DNA from: Mesostigma viride
Taxonomy: Eukaryota; Streptophyta; Mesostigmatophyceae; Mesostigmatales; Mesostigmataceae
Direction: 5' to 3'
Assembly: GCA_009746045.1 (NCBI GenBank)
Contig: RPFO01000506.1
Location: forward strand, 16,001-80,000
DNA: 64,000 nt
Part shown: positions 31,557 to 43,864 of the stretch, in pieces
Layout: each line of letters begins with the position of its first letter
Numbering within the stretch: the first letter of the stretch is position 1
Program-made: the position numbers and the translations under genes
The notes under the pieces: generated by a model
Seen by the model: only the letters and a program-made list of their open reading frames with translations
What the model was told of the DNA's origin: nothing
The model's database searches: none

Positions 31557-34500
31557 TTGAGCTTTTGACAGATCTGTAAAGTTAGGGCAGGGTTAGGGCC
31601 CGAAAAATACAGATGGCTAGGCGTATATGCAGATCTGTTTTTTTATTACAGATCTGTACGTAAACTCCGACGTAATGCCTTTACGTCTTCGAGACTCGTC
31701 CCGGGCCATGCATGCGGGCGGTGCGGCACAAATACCTGAAAATTAGCCAAAATTAGTCAGCCATGGTTTTAAAAGTAAGCTAATGGAATTTTAAGGCATG
31801 GTAAAACCAGTCCTGAAAAGCTAGCATCCCAGTTTTCTCGCGTGTAGATTGTTTGCTTTCTCGACATTTTGTTCGGACGCGAGTGCATTATCACGGGAAG
31901 CATTACGATTGGTAGGCAACGATGTCGACGTACGTGAAGCCTCTGCTCTATGACGGGAAGGCATCTGGCGTTGCTGCAACTGGAATCAGGCCAGTGCCAT
32001 GTTCGGCACCGTGCACGCGGAAATAAGGCGCCGTCACGTTAGATAGCACTGCTGAGGACGAGCTGCGCCTGCCTGCCCATATTTACCGAGTTTTTCTCGC
32101 ATCGCACTGCAGTATTGCTGGCCAGACTTTGCTGCCTTTATGCCCGACAGATTGGTTCACGAACCGTTTTAATTTGCTGCGTGCGTGGCTCCTGCCCTTC
32201 CATGGCAATGTTTGTAATTTCGCACTTTTTCGTTGTGATTGTTGGCACATACTACATAGCCATGCACATGACATACTGCATGAAGGTCGCAAAGTTAGGT
32301 ATAGTTTCTGTTTGTAAATCCTGACGTTATTGCTTCACACACGCTTCCTTGCAATGAAGGCCCTGGCCGAAGCTCGTTGCTTGCCAAAGCCTTCTTGTGT
32401 TGAACAGCGGTTCTCAGTGGGCACATGAAAGAGACGTTGCCAGGCATTGTAAGATTTCCAACCACACGCTTGTCCTGTAACCATGCAATTCATTCCATTT
32501 GCGTTATGAAGCTGGCAGCTTGTGAGCCTGCAACCATTAATTGCAGTTTGGCACATGTTACAACAAGTAGGCTCCTTGAATTTAGGCTGCTTTCTCGCTT
32601 ATTTTTGCTGATGCTACAGGCAACTTTGGACTTTACACGAACTTGAGTCCCACCCGCATCCAGCCCCCCCAATCATCCATCCACTCCGTCCCTACCCACC
32701 CAATTATACCACCGTCTTCCCGCCCACTCTTGAACTAATCAGCGCAATTACCCCCCAGCCCAAGACACAGGCAAATGCCCATGTAGCCACCCATGTGCGC
32801 GTGCAAAGAGACACTCAACTAGCTAGGCTGCATATACTTGCCATGGGGGCATAACAGGTGCATGGGCGCAGGTGCACATGCAGGCCCGCAGGCATGCACA
32901 CAAGCAGGCAGGCAGGCACGCAGGCAGGCTGACAGATGGGTGGGCAGATAGGCGGGTGGCAGACAATGAATCAATGATGCAGGCGGGCAGGCGGGAGGAT
33001 GGGCAGAAAGTTGGGTGGACAGGCGAGTAAGAAGGTCGTTGGGTCCAAGCAACCAGTTTATTGGTGATGGATTAATGTATGTGGCGCATGTGTGCAAGTC
33101 TGCCTGTGTTTGTGTGCGTTTGTATGCATGTGCACGTGTGCTCGTGGGTGTGTGCACATTTGTGTGCATGTGTGTTCTGACGACGATGTGTGTGTTAGTG
33201 TGTGCGCATGTGTTAGCGTGCATGTGCGCACGTGGGTGTGACGGTGTGTGCATGTGTGCATGTGTGCGTGTGTGCATGTGTGCATGTGTGCATGTGTGCG
33301 TGTGTGCGTGTGTGCGTGTGTGCGTGTGTGCGTGTGTGCGTGTGTGCGTGTGTGCGTGTGTGCGTGTGTGCGTGTGGGCGTGTGGGCGTGTGTGTGCATG
33401 TGTGTGTGCTGGGGGGTAGGATGGATAGGGAAAACAAAGAGTGAAAAATGCAAGGTGTGGGGGAGTTCAATGTTTCACCTCGTGGCAAAAGTCATTGTGC
33501 CTACCGCGTGTATTGACAAGCAGCTGTGGGCACGGTTGCAGCAAGTGAGTACACGCCAAGGGCCTAGACGGTTCATGCACTAGCACACAGCCAGTGGGAC
33601 GAAACATCTGCACATATTACTTGGGTTCATCAATTCTGCACATTACCGGCTTGGGTTCATCAACTGAATTCTGCACCTTCCACTTGCATGGCTCATGGTT
33701 TCAATCGCTGCTCAATTGACAGAAAATGCACAGGCCATCAACATTCAGATATGTTAATCCTGAAAAGTGACCTTCCACACCAGGAGAATGAAGGTCGATG
33801 CTGCTTTGACGCATGAGCCTAATCCACGTGCTCTCGGAGGTCTCCACCTCGGCAGGAGCACCTGCAGGCGTCGTGGCTCGCTTACCTCAAGCAATATGCG
33901 CATGCTGAAATCTACCGGGGTCTATGCAGAGTTACATTATCGGCCCGGACAAAGCACATCTTAAACCTTTCTCGGCAACGAAGCTCTGAGCAGCGCTATA
34001 TTGTCGTGGCCGGACTTCAATGTCGCCATTAAAATGTCAAAAGCTGTTTGATTCGTCCAAGGAAAATGCGTGCATGGTGGACAGATAATAAGATGCCCGG
34101 GCGTATAGACATGACAAGCAACTGCTTAGATGGCGCTCCTCGCGTTTTCCCTCGACTCAGTTCGTAATGGCGCCTAATCCAATGCAGCCAATGCACGTGG
34201 GTGTGACCAGAATACAGAGCCTAGTGCACGCGGCAATATTGTTTGGTCTGTCGCACAATTGCTGTTGTGTTTGCAATTATTCTGCTCGCTCAGATGCAGC
34301 ATTAACTTCGGCTTGATTTCTTAATTACCCTCGTGTGCAGGTCATATGGCTGACATTCCTCTAGCTTTCGTACAGTAGCCATGGCTGAATTTTGCTTCCA
34401 GGTACTGAACAAGTGAACACGGCCTGCACCTCGACCCCCGAAGACGTAAAGGCATTACGTCGGAGTTTACGTACAGATCTGTAATAAAAAAACAGATATG

Positions 34501-34562
34501 CATATACGCCTAGCCATCTGTATTTTTCGGGCCCTAACTTTACAGATCTGTCAAAAGCTCAA
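31557..34562. mobile_element. Long-inverted-repeat element of about 3 kb, class uncertain
   Basis: Arms of about 125-135 bp, TTGAGCTTTTGACAGATCTG at 31557-31691 and its inverse at 34439-34562. The left arm carries an 11-bp extra GTTAGGG unit. ACAGATCTGT palindromes recur in both arms. No matching TSD is seen beside the ends. The interior is non-coding apart from low-complexity tracts. It may be a MULE-like or foldback element. Confidence 0.5.
33090..33410. repeat. GTGTGTGCGT/GTGTGCAT microsatellite
   Basis: About 300 bp of TGTGCGTG and TGTGCATG units on the plus strand, with a GGCA-rich stretch just upstream (32870-33010). Open frames of alternating Cys/Val or His/Thr are artefacts. Confidence 0.9.
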
Positions 34563-35525
34563 CTACTGTATCGGAACCGTATCGGGATGACAAGTGACTT
34601 CCGTTGACTCACCTGGAACAGCCTGGAACGCTGCCAACGAGCTATCGCCCACTCGGAATATCTCGTCTAGAAGATCTAGATCTGCTGGTTGTTGAGGCCG
34701 GGAGCGTGGAAGCACGCCAGAATCACTGGAAGGTGTCTCTGAGACTCCGACGCCATGCCAGTGATGCCACTTTAGAACCTGCAGGTCAGGTCTCTGGGGA
34801 GGAGACGTCCACATTAAGTAGATGCCACTACCTTTCATCGTTTGCGACCTTTTGCGACTTCAATTGAAGAGTCTCGTTGTGGAAATGAAACGGCAAAATG
34901 CACTGATAAATGTTCTTTCACGATTGGTTGGAAAGGGTCAAACCCGTTTTCCTGGAACGGCACGTCATGTCGCCTGACGGCCAAGCGCCACTGCTTGCTT
35001 GGCTGCCCATCGCGAACTTATAGGGCGGTTTGTTACCAAATGCCAGTTACAATAAATTCCCGACCGAGAGGACGGTTGTGGAACGCTTGTCGGAACTCGG
35101 CACCGTGCGCCTGGTCCATCACACGTGCCACATCGGCTCGCTCTCCTGGTAACATTTATTCCCTTTTGCGTAGATGCTTCCTATACCGTGGTAGTCGATT
35201 GGCGTTATCTCTGGCAAAAAGTGTAGGTTTGTGCTGGCACGCTCCGAGATATCAGGTGATCCTGCACGCATGATGTGCTAGCTAGTTAATTGAAATGGCT
35301 CATACAACGAGAACTTGACCTGCACCGGGCCATATCGAATTTTCCTTACCCATATAAAACGCATTTGCCGCAGCTAACGAGGCCGAAACGCGCTAGACAA
35401 CTTCCCAGGCATTCGAAGCATTCGACACTAGGGGAATGCTCTGCGTCTAGTTTATAGATATTCGAGGAAACGTCAGCTTAATTCTCTGCCTATTTTTTTT
35501 TTCTGAAAGCAGTCGTTCCTCGCGG
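34563..35525. other. Spacer, unrecognised
   Basis: Not repetitive at first sight and with moderate ORFs on both strands, but no motif. Acceptor-like CAG sites after pyrimidine tracts occur around 34345-34405, just inside the preceding element, and could belong to a gene continuing at 35.5 kb. Confidence 0.3.
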
Positions 35526-36395
35526 ATGATGGGAATTATGAACGACTCAGTATGCATCGCGGCAGTTCATCATGTGGATGAGGCTCCGCGTCGCAGCACC
35601 GAGCTCATTGAAAGCACTGCAGAGTGCTCTAACGAAAACACCGTGTTGAACAGTATGCAGGTGAGGGTGCCGAGCGGGCAGGTCTTCAGTATTCCAGACG
35701 GCGCGTTGCGGACGCCAATGGGTATGATCCTAGCCCCGGAAGGCTCTATCAGAGAACGGCATCTGGACTGGCCTACCTTCAGGTATGTTTCTTGGATAGA
35801 TCACACGTGCAGCCATTTCATTTCGCAAACCGGGTGATCAAGTTGCTCTCCTTCCAGGTACGCGTTGCCGCGTAGCAGTAAGTCTCGTGGTGTCTTTTCG
35901 CTAAAACCGAAGCCCCGTTTCCTGGTGTCCTACTTTCCGTTTCTTTCCGTTTCTGCTGTCCTTCAGATTGCCCGACAATTCTTTGTGGAAGATCCCGCCC
36001 GGCTCGCGAGTCGATGGCTCGGGAGCGATCAAGCTTCCCACCAGCGCCGTGCTAGAGCCAGTGGCCGATCATGCATGACGTGGCTGCGCAATTTTTCTGT
36101 AAAATACGACCGACATACTTCACTTGCAATTCCAGCCAAGTTGCTGTGATATGGTTGAAAATTATTTTTTCTCCCAGGGGCAGACTTGGATTTTAGCCTG
36201 CATAGCGGCATGCCGACAAAGCACATATTTGCCAACGTCACCCGCAGCTTGGACGCTGCTTTGACTGGCATGAGCGAAACGAGGTCGCAAGATACTCAGT
36301 GCTTCCTGCCTATGAGCAACACGATCATGCCATGCTGCAGCTTTCAGGCCACTGACTATACCTTTGAAAATGTAAGAAAAGAATGGGTGATTTGA
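35526..36395 (+). CDS. Possible spliced gene, unrecognised
   Basis: An open frame at 35526-35780 (ending ..LDWPTFR) runs into a good donor (CAG|GTATGT). It is followed by CCTTCCAG|GTACGCG, then a GTAAGT donor at about 35878, CTGTCCTTCAG|ATTGCC at about 35966, and TTTTCTCCCAG|GGGC at about 36178. A last frame, ADLDFSLHSGMPTKHIFANV..., reaches a stop at 36395. Phases do not agree for every junction, so I cannot give a complete model. No family is recognised. The regular spacing of donor and acceptor sequences is the main support. Confidence 0.25.
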
Positions 36396-36583
36396 GTGTG
36401 GCGCTACAGCAAGCCACATACATGTGCACTACCCAGCAAGGCACCATATGCGCTACCTGGCAAGGCTATGCCGCGCTCCAACCATTCGCAAGGTTGGGTA
36501 GTGCAATTTCCAGGTGTGGCGAAGATGCTGTGTTCTGAGTGTTCCCCAGTCTGGAGTCTCCAGTTACCAGTTCACGCCACCTT

Positions 36584-36738
36584 TGTATTCATTCATTCAT
36601 TCATTCATTCATTCATTCATTCATTCATTCATTCATTCATTCATTCATTCATTCATTCATTCATTCATTCATTCATTCATTCATTCATTCATTCATTCAT
36701 TCATTCATTCATTCATTCATCCATTCATTCATTCACGC
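36584..36738. repeat. (CATT)n microsatellite, about 38 units
   Basis: A nearly pure CATT run followed by ACGCGCCTCGGTTGGGAGAG, which resembles the inverse of the retroelement 3' hairpin (also at 39695-39722 next to CATTCATT). It is probably the expanded AATG tail of a minus-strand retroelement. Confidence 0.8.
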
Positions 36739-36929
36739 GCCTCGGTTGGGAGAGTCACCAGGTACCAACTGGCCTTGAGTAGGTACCACCTTTGCATGGC
36801 CACTACCTTGGGTTAGTGGTGCATGTCTCATGCACCTAATGTATGCCAAACCAAAATGATCCGATGAGATATTGTAATTCCAAAAATGGTTACTCTACGT
36901 GCACATTCATTCATTCAGTCATTCATGGC

Positions 36930-39536
36930 GCTCTCTCGACCGTCTCACCGGACGGCGGGAAACGCAACCGGCTGGTCAACATCCCGGGCACCCCCAGTGA
37001 ACGCCTTGAGACTTGGTTCAGCTCCCAGGCCAAACTATCGGGGGCCCCTGGCCCGCCCCCCCTGCTTGACCCCGCTGCAGCTGCACGCCCTGCGGCCAGC
37101 CGAGGCGGCCCCATTGAGCCCCCGCCGGCGCCCACCAGCGAGACGGACTACCAGTGGTCCCACCGCTCTCCGCCCCCCTGCTGGATGGCCCCCACGACGA
37201 GTGGACTCCCCAGGAATGGGCTGCTGCCATCTCCACCCTCTGCAATGATGCTGCCATGGGAGTGGACAATATTTCACCGGAGGTGGTTAAGATGCCTGAG
37301 CTTGAGCCTTTCCTCCTGGGTGTTTGCAACCGGATTCTACGAGATGGCCTCCCCCCGCCGACGTATTGGAAGACCGCTGTCCGGGTCATGCTCTACAAGG
37401 GCAAGGGCCGTCCGCCGCAGATACTGGCAACTACCGCGGCGTATGCCTCCAAAGCTGCGTGCTGAAAGCCTTCATGCGTCTCCTGCTGAACCGCATGCGC
37501 GCCAGCCTCGATCCCACCCTAGGTGAGTCCCAGATGGGCTTCCGTGTTGGTCGCAATTGTGTTATGGTCACCATTACCGCGCGCCGCCTGATCAAGGAAG
37601 TGGGCCGCCTGGCCCCCGGCCTCTTGCCATTGCTATTGATCTTGGTGGATTACACCAAGGCATTCAATAGGGTTATATGGGACGCCCTGTGGGTGGTCCT
37701 TCACCTGTTCCGTGTCCCATCGTACATCGTTGAGATCATCATCCACCAGTTCTATGAAGGGTCCCAAGCCCAGGTCCGTACCGCCGACGGCGTCACTCCG
37801 GCGTTCCCTCTGCACACCGGGGTGTGGCAGGGCTGTGTGCGCTCTCCCCATAGATCTATTCATCATTATGGTGGACTATATTATGCGGCGTGCACAAGCC
37901 CGCTTCGCCAGGGTGGATCGAGGGGCGCCCGCCGGGAATCAGTCGAGGTCGCGGAGTACGCCAGCTACGGCGGGGTTGACCACCCTACCGCCTGAGCGAT
38001 CTGATCCGTAGTAGGCTACGCTGATGACACGACGCTCGTGGAAACCCCGGAGTCAGCCCAACTCTGGCTAGACAGCTTATCACTGGAAGCACGGGCGGTG
38101 GGGCTATGATCAGCAAGAAAACGGAGGTCATGGCCATCGGCTTCCCTGCTGGGATAGCCCCACCCACCCTCCTCTTGCTGGACGGCAGCCCCATCCCCCC
38201 GGCGACTCGCTTCAAGCTCCTTGGCAGCTGGCTTCCCTCCACGGCCGACGACATCAACACCCGCATTGGCCAGGCCTGGGCGGCCCTCCGCCGCCTCGAC
38301 AGGTTCTGGACCTGCCGCTACCTGAGCACTTGAGCGACGCAAGCGCATTCTGTTCAAGGCCCTTGTCCTCAGCATCTTCCGCCTTTTCGGCTCCGAGGCG
38401 TGGACCCTGGACCAGGCGCTGAGCCAGCAGCTTGACGGCACCGTCACTCGAATGCTCCGTCATATCCTCGGCGTCCGCTACCAAGAACGCCGCACCCGGG
38501 CCGAGCTCTACCGCGAGCTCCCTCTTGTCACCCATACCATCCGACACCGGCACACCGCCGCCTCCTCTTTGCCGGCCGTCTTGCCCGCACAGCTACCAGG
38601 TGAATACCGATGTGGGCCCTGCCGGGGGGCTTAAGGCGGGCCAACCAGGTAGACACTCTCCTCCTATGGCAGGGTCCCCTTGTCCCATCGCAACCCACTG
38701 GCAAACTTGCGCGCGCCCGGCACCGGCGCGGCGCGACCCGGACCTATGTGACACAACTGCTTGAAGATGCAGGGCTTCTGGGACTATCCGTACTCCGCAC
38801 CCGCATGATTGACAAGGAGTAATTAATTAATAATTAATAAGCACGTGACTGCGTCACGTGGGTGCCAATACAGAGTAAAGGAACCTTCAACCCTATATAC
38901 ACAGTGAGAAGGAGGGAGGGCGCCCTAGCTTCTCTCACTGCCGCAGGTGGGCAGGCCACAGAGCGCTCTCTCCACGGCATGGTGCCGGGGCGCAACACTG
39001 TGGGTGCAATACAACCAGTGCAATACCATAGGTAGGCTGACGCATAGCTTATGCTACAAATGTGAGGTGGGCTCAAGACGTCGGCTAATTAAGGCGCAAG
39101 CTGATGGCCACAAGGTGCCAGAGCTAATTGAAGGTACTATAACGCTGTGCGCTAATATCGTTTCAAGTGCTGTAATGCCTAAGCTATCCCATCATCGATT
39201 GCCCCCATCTAGACAACTAGCTGGAGTGCTCTATCCCGGGGAAGCCCGGGGGGGCTTCCACAGTTTCTTGTTGACGTAGAGGTCCCCGCCCCGCCAGTAC
39301 ACTTGGGGCTTCTCGGGGTTGGTCTTGTGGCGGATGTAGTGACAAGGAGTAATGGGCTGCCATCTGCGATAAGCACCTTCCTGAGGGGTATGCTCCTGTT
39401 TTCTCCCCACGGGCCCCGCGGCCCGTTGCTAGCCAGGGTAGAAGTCCGCAGGTGGAGGTTATTGGCCCTGAGGATATCTAGCCGCTACATGCACTACCGC
39501 CTCATCTGCCATTACAGTAGAGGACAGCTCGGATGA
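36930..39536 (+). pseudogene. LINE reverse transcriptase copy 1, degenerate, with nested insert
   Basis: Pieces in successive frames: GVDNISPEVVKMPELEPFLL, NYRGVCLQSCVLKAFMRLLL, ESQMGFRVGRNCVM, LILVDYTKAFNRVIWDALW (the F/YxxAF[DN] motif of reverse transcriptases), then TGVWQGCVRSP, YADDTTLVETPESAQLW and FKLLGSWLPSTADD. At least four frame shifts and a stop occur. The coding end resumes after the 38824-39339 insert (WAAICDKHLPEGYAPV..). It is the same family as 55927-57706. By family knowledge it would copy LINE RNA by target-primed reverse transcription; this copy is dead. Confidence 0.85.
38824..39339 (-). mobile_element. 5'-truncated ORF1 LINE nested in the reverse-transcriptase LINE
   Basis: TSD TGACAAGGAGTAAT (38810-38823 and 39340-39353). 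The minus strand carries the end of ORF1 (homologous to 11190-11270), a 3' UTR, the perfect hairpin CACGTGACGCAGTCACGTG and an AATT-rich tail. The same hairpin ends the reverse-transcriptase LINE at 57.7 kb. Confidence 0.8.
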
Positions 39537-39970
39537 GGATTACATCCCCATCTAGTGGTTGGGGAATGATGCAGACGATACTAGTTTAAACTCTTGTGTA
39601 ATTATTTTTTCTAATGAGATTAGCATAGTAGTACTCCGTGGCATGCCTTTGCGCATGACACGCAAGTACTTACACAATTACTTAGTCATTCATTCTCGTG
39701 TCTCGATCCATTGGGAGAGTCGCGGGTAACAAACTTCTTGAGTACGTACCTTTCATCCAGGTGTTTGATGCACAGCAAGATGGGGGCATGGGATCCCCCC
39801 CTTCTTTCGTTGCCTTGAAAGGTAGGCCACATGCAGGTTCAATTAACCTACTGCTCACGACCTCGATCACGTGCATGCATGTTAGCCTGCTGTATATATG
39901 CCCTATAACGAGTTGGTGACAGGCGCTACAACATCAAGTGCTTTTGGTTGTTATATTGTTTCCAGGACGA

Positions 39971-40680
39971 TACATATTCATTGAGAATGATAATTTACGG
40001 AGGTGAGATGGGCATGCAACATAAGGAAAAACCCAAAAAGGATCTCGAAGAAGTGAAGAACCCTGAAGAAATTATTAGGAATCTGACACGGACATCCAAG
40101 GATCACGCCAGTTGCACAAGGTACAACTATAACTATGTACATCACAAAACTACGACACGCGTCAACAGCGCTGCCGGCCCACCATGCAGGCCTGCTGGGA
40201 GGGATCGAGACCGCACGGGTCGCGACAAAGTCGCGGCCCGAGTGCGGCGGAATAACACATCAGCCATGGTGCGAGTGAGGGCAAGTGACAGGCGCTGCCG
40301 CCAATACGAGGACCACGTGCGGGCAGACCACGGGGCGGTCTGACCCTCGAGGTCGAGGCGGTCTTCACGGCGCTGGCAGCACTCGTGGAGAAACTCCGCC
40401 GTCTTGGGGCCCATGGCCCCGAACTCCTCATTAATTAAGGACAAAGGGGATGACCCGGTGCAGGGGCCCCACATTGCCGTAGGAGGCAAACTAGATTGTC
40501 GCGCTCAGCCACAGCGGCAGCAGCGCCGGCATCCACAGCCGCCCGGAGGATGTGGCGACCGGAGAGCGGCCGAGCCACGGAGACATCGATGAGCAGGTGG
40601 CAACCCTGCCCGTCGTAGTCAAGCACAGTAATGTCGGGGCGGGGGTTGCATGGGTGAGTAGAGGGCGGCCCCATCCGCGT
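39971..40680 (-). mobile_element. 5'-truncated endonuclease-type LINE, copy A
   Basis: TSD CCAGGACGA (39962-39970 and 40681-40689). The minus strand matches the end of the large LINE at 51.85-52.5 kb: PDITVLDYDGQGCHLLIDVS, EFGAMGPKTAEF, SYWRQRLSLALTRTMADVLF, then the 3' UTR ending TCTCAATGAATATGTA. Several short indels break the frame. The element lies directly against the 3' end of copy B. Confidence 0.8.
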
Positions 40681-40829
40681 CCAGGACGATATATATTCAT
40701 TGAGAATGATAATTTACGGAGGTGAGATGGGCATGCAACATAAGGAAAAACCCGAGAAGAAGAAGAACCCTGAAGAAAATAATAGTAATCTGACACGGAC
40801 ATCCAAGGAGCACGCCAGCTGCACAAGGT

Positions 40830-42885
40830 CCGGGTTGGTCAGTACGCCGTACGGAGCCGCAAAAATACGGGAAAACGTACACTGAAGGCCTCCGCCGTAT
40901 ATACGCGTACTTTACTTCAGAATACGCGGTTTGGACTTGGAATTTTTCGGGGGTACCAGCGGGCAGCGGGCACTGGCGCGGTGCCCAGGTTCTGGGCGCG
41001 GCGCGTTCACTGCACATTTGAGATTTTTACTACTAGAAGTAGATGCGTACAGTTCTTTCCATATAGTCTCAAAAAAAAAAACTATATACGAAGGCGAAAT
41101 GCATAAAGTTAAAACGTCAGCCTTGCAAAATCTTTGGCCGGTAGGAGACAGCTAGGACTAGGTACATAATGTCACGGACGCGAGCTATGTCATCCGGGCG
41201 GCGCCCACTATGCACAAGACCGGTGACGTGCGCAAGGAATTTGTTTTCTACGCATTTTCGACAAAGGCTAGTGACCGGGGGGGGACACTAGCACTTGCAG
41301 CATAAGAGCGGACGAAAGTGTACGTGCATGCGCGCCGGGCCAGGCACAGCTGGGCGCGCAGCACTGACTTGAGCGGACGGCAGCACAAGTGCGCAGCGTC
41401 GAGAGGATCATACGCGTGTTAGTGGACAGCTGGAGCTGAAGCTGGACTGCTGGACTTCAACAGCGCCGAGGCTATTGACAGGCCAGGTGTCTTTGTGGTG
41501 TAGAATAGCGGGTCAACGTTATGAGGACTGGACAGAAAATGAAAAAGGACAATTTGCGGTGCGGAGCCAGATCGCTGGAATGAATGCGAAATCGCTGGCA
41601 GCCCTACAAAGGGATTTCTTCTAGAAAGGAACGATTAGACGCAATGTTTGCTGGGCCACTCACACGCAAGGTGTGAGCGTGCAGATTGTCTGAAGGATAA
41701 TCATGGGACAGGTCCTCGCCCACCCCACAGGGCATGCAGTTAAGGCAGGCACGTCAGCTCAGCTCATTTGGGTTTTACCAAATTAAGCTGAGTGGCCAGC
41801 CGCCATGGTGGCGCCGGAGATTGTGGCACGCAGACGCGACAATAATGCATAATGCCAGCAAATGCCAGCTGTGCTACTGACGGTGTAATGCAATATAGCG
41901 ACGACGAGGCCAGTGCGCCTGTGCGACAGTGTGCAGCCATTTTCGATTTGCAGCCATGAAGAAGAAAGGGCCTGAATGGGATTTCGTTCTTGAGAAGAAA
42001 GAAGCAGTCACAGATGCTGTTAGTAACAAAACGCAGTTTGTGTCGAATAAGTTCTGCTCATTTTGCAACAAGAAGTTCTCATACGGGGCGGGGGCAATCA
42101 GCGTATTTCGAGTCCGTGCACACTTTGCCGGAATCGCAGCCGGGGAAGGGATGTTACCCTGCGACAAAATTCCACCGAATATCCGGAGCAGGTTTCTCAG
42201 GATTGCTAACAACAAGTTAAAGAAGTCAGACGCCAAGAAGCAGCACAATTTGAACAGGGCAATGGCGGAGATGGGAGGGGCTGCGCCGGCTGACTTGTCG
42301 TCGGTTCCCAGCAAAGGCCAGCTGAGCATCACCAAATGGCTGGTTCCCGTCGACGAGAAAGGTGTCCAGCTGCTGGCTGCCGAATTTTTTATCGAGAACG
42401 GCATTGTGCCTTCAATGCGGCTGAGAGCGCCTCTTTCAAGCAGATGGTGGCCGGCATGACCCAGTACAAAGGAGGGCGCGTCACCCCTCCTTCTCGGAAG
42501 TTGGAGCTTGTTGTGGGATCCTTGAGAGCATGATCCTTAGTTGTGTCTTATGTCCTCTCATGCATTATATAGTGGATGGCTTTCCTTACAATTAATTAAT
42601 TAATTGATTCCTTACAATTCCCGTTGCAGCCTGCTCCCCCCTGCAAATCATAATCAGATAGGATTGCAGGGCATAAATGGAAGATGTTAATAAATAAGCA
42701 TATACACCAAATTTCAGTTGCAATAACTGCATGACCATCATCAAGGAGCGTGCTAATTGGGTGACTGACCATTGGACCACAAAAACTGTCGCGTATTTTA
42801 CCGCCGCGTATTTTACACCCCCCACGTATAATACGCGTATTTTAGGTCCGCGTATTATACCCCGTACACGTATTTGCCAACCCGG
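40830..42885. mobile_element. hAT transposon, 2.06-kb deletion derivative
   Basis: TIR CCGGGTTGG at both ends with TSD CACAAGGT (40822-40829 and 42886-42893). TSD length and TIR type fit hAT. Sub-terminal TACG-rich motifs lie inside both ends. It encodes only the N-terminal part of a transposase (41956-42533). Confidence 0.85.
41956..42533 (+). pseudogene. BED-finger hAT transposase N-terminus, truncated
   Basis: From the ATG at 41956 the frame encodes FCSFCNKKFSYGAGAISVF, RVRAHFAGIAAGEGMLPC, a BED-type DNA-binding finger (CxxC...HxxG...C), then LSITKWLVP and AAEFFIENGI. Homology continues in the next frame with IAFNAAESASFKQMVAGMTQ and YKGGRVTPPSRKLE, typical of hAT proteins just before the catalytic domain, and stops at 42533. 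The catalytic core is missing. One frame shift lies near 42405. It could at best make a DNA-binding fragment. Confidence 0.7.
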
Positions 42886-43582
42886 CACAAGGTACAACTA
42901 ACTACATCACAAACTACGACACGCAGCAACATCGCTGCCGGCCCACCATGCAGGCCTGCTGGGAGGGATCGAGACCGCACGGGTCGCGACAAAGTCGGCC
43001 CGGGTGCGGCGGAATAACACATCAGCCACGGTGCGATTGAGGGCAAGTGACAGGCGCTGCTGCCAATACGAGGACCACGTGCGGGAACTACCACGGGGCC
43101 GTCTGACCCTCGAGGTCGAGGCGGTCTTCACGGCGCTGGCAGCACTCGTGGAGAAACTCCGCCGTCTTGGGGCGGCCATGCATGGCCCCGAACTCCTCAA
43201 GGACAAAGGGGATGACCCGGTGCAGGGGCCCCACATTGCCGTAGGAGGCAAACTTCAGTGTCGCGCTCAACACAGGCGGCTGCAGCGCCGGCATCCACAT
43301 CCGCCCGGAGGATGTGGCGACCAGAGTCTGAGCGGCCGAGCCACGGAGACATCGAACAAACAGAGCAGCTAGGTGGCAACCCTGCATGCCCATCGTAGTC
43401 AAGCACGGTAATGTCGGGGCTGGGGTTGGTTGGGTGAGTAGACGTAGAGGGCGGCCCCATCCGCGTCCTCGCACTTGATGGTGGAGTGGGGAAAGACCGA
43501 CCGAACCGGCCACGGCACACACCACCCGGAGGAGAGCGGTATGGAGATAGAGGAACCAGTTCTGGTTCTGCTGGCCACCCAT

Positions 43583-43864
43583 TGTCGACTCAGAAAGTAA
43601 CAACTTAGCGTGAAAACGCTAGCTGCCCAAAATCTGAGATTCCGCGGAACACAGAAAGTAAGAAAGCTACCAGCAAGGAATCGAACATAGGACCTTTGGC
43701 ATGATTTCGCGGCTGTGTGAGTCTCCTGATCCGAAGGCATCTCACTTAACATTTCGAAACAGCCCAACCATGCGAAAAACCTCTTAATTACCGGAGAGGG
43801 GTGCCAATATGTCCGATATTGCTGAATCTATAGAAGATGACTCACCACCTAAGTGCGCAGGATG
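43583..43864 (-). mobile_element. SINE-like 282-bp insertion with a B-box
   Basis: TSD CCACCCAT on both sides (43575-43582 and 43865-43872). It has no TIRs. The minus strand contains TGTTCGATTCC, 10 of 11 to the pol III B-box, about 55 nt downstream of an A-box-like TTAAGTGAGATGCC. A tRNA-derived SINE is the simplest reading. A full tRNA fold is not clear, and 8 bp is short for a SINE TSD. Confidence 0.45.

Noticed and set aside
33058-33488. His/Thr- and Cys/Val-repeat ORFs
   Set aside because: Translation of the GT-rich microsatellite on both strands.
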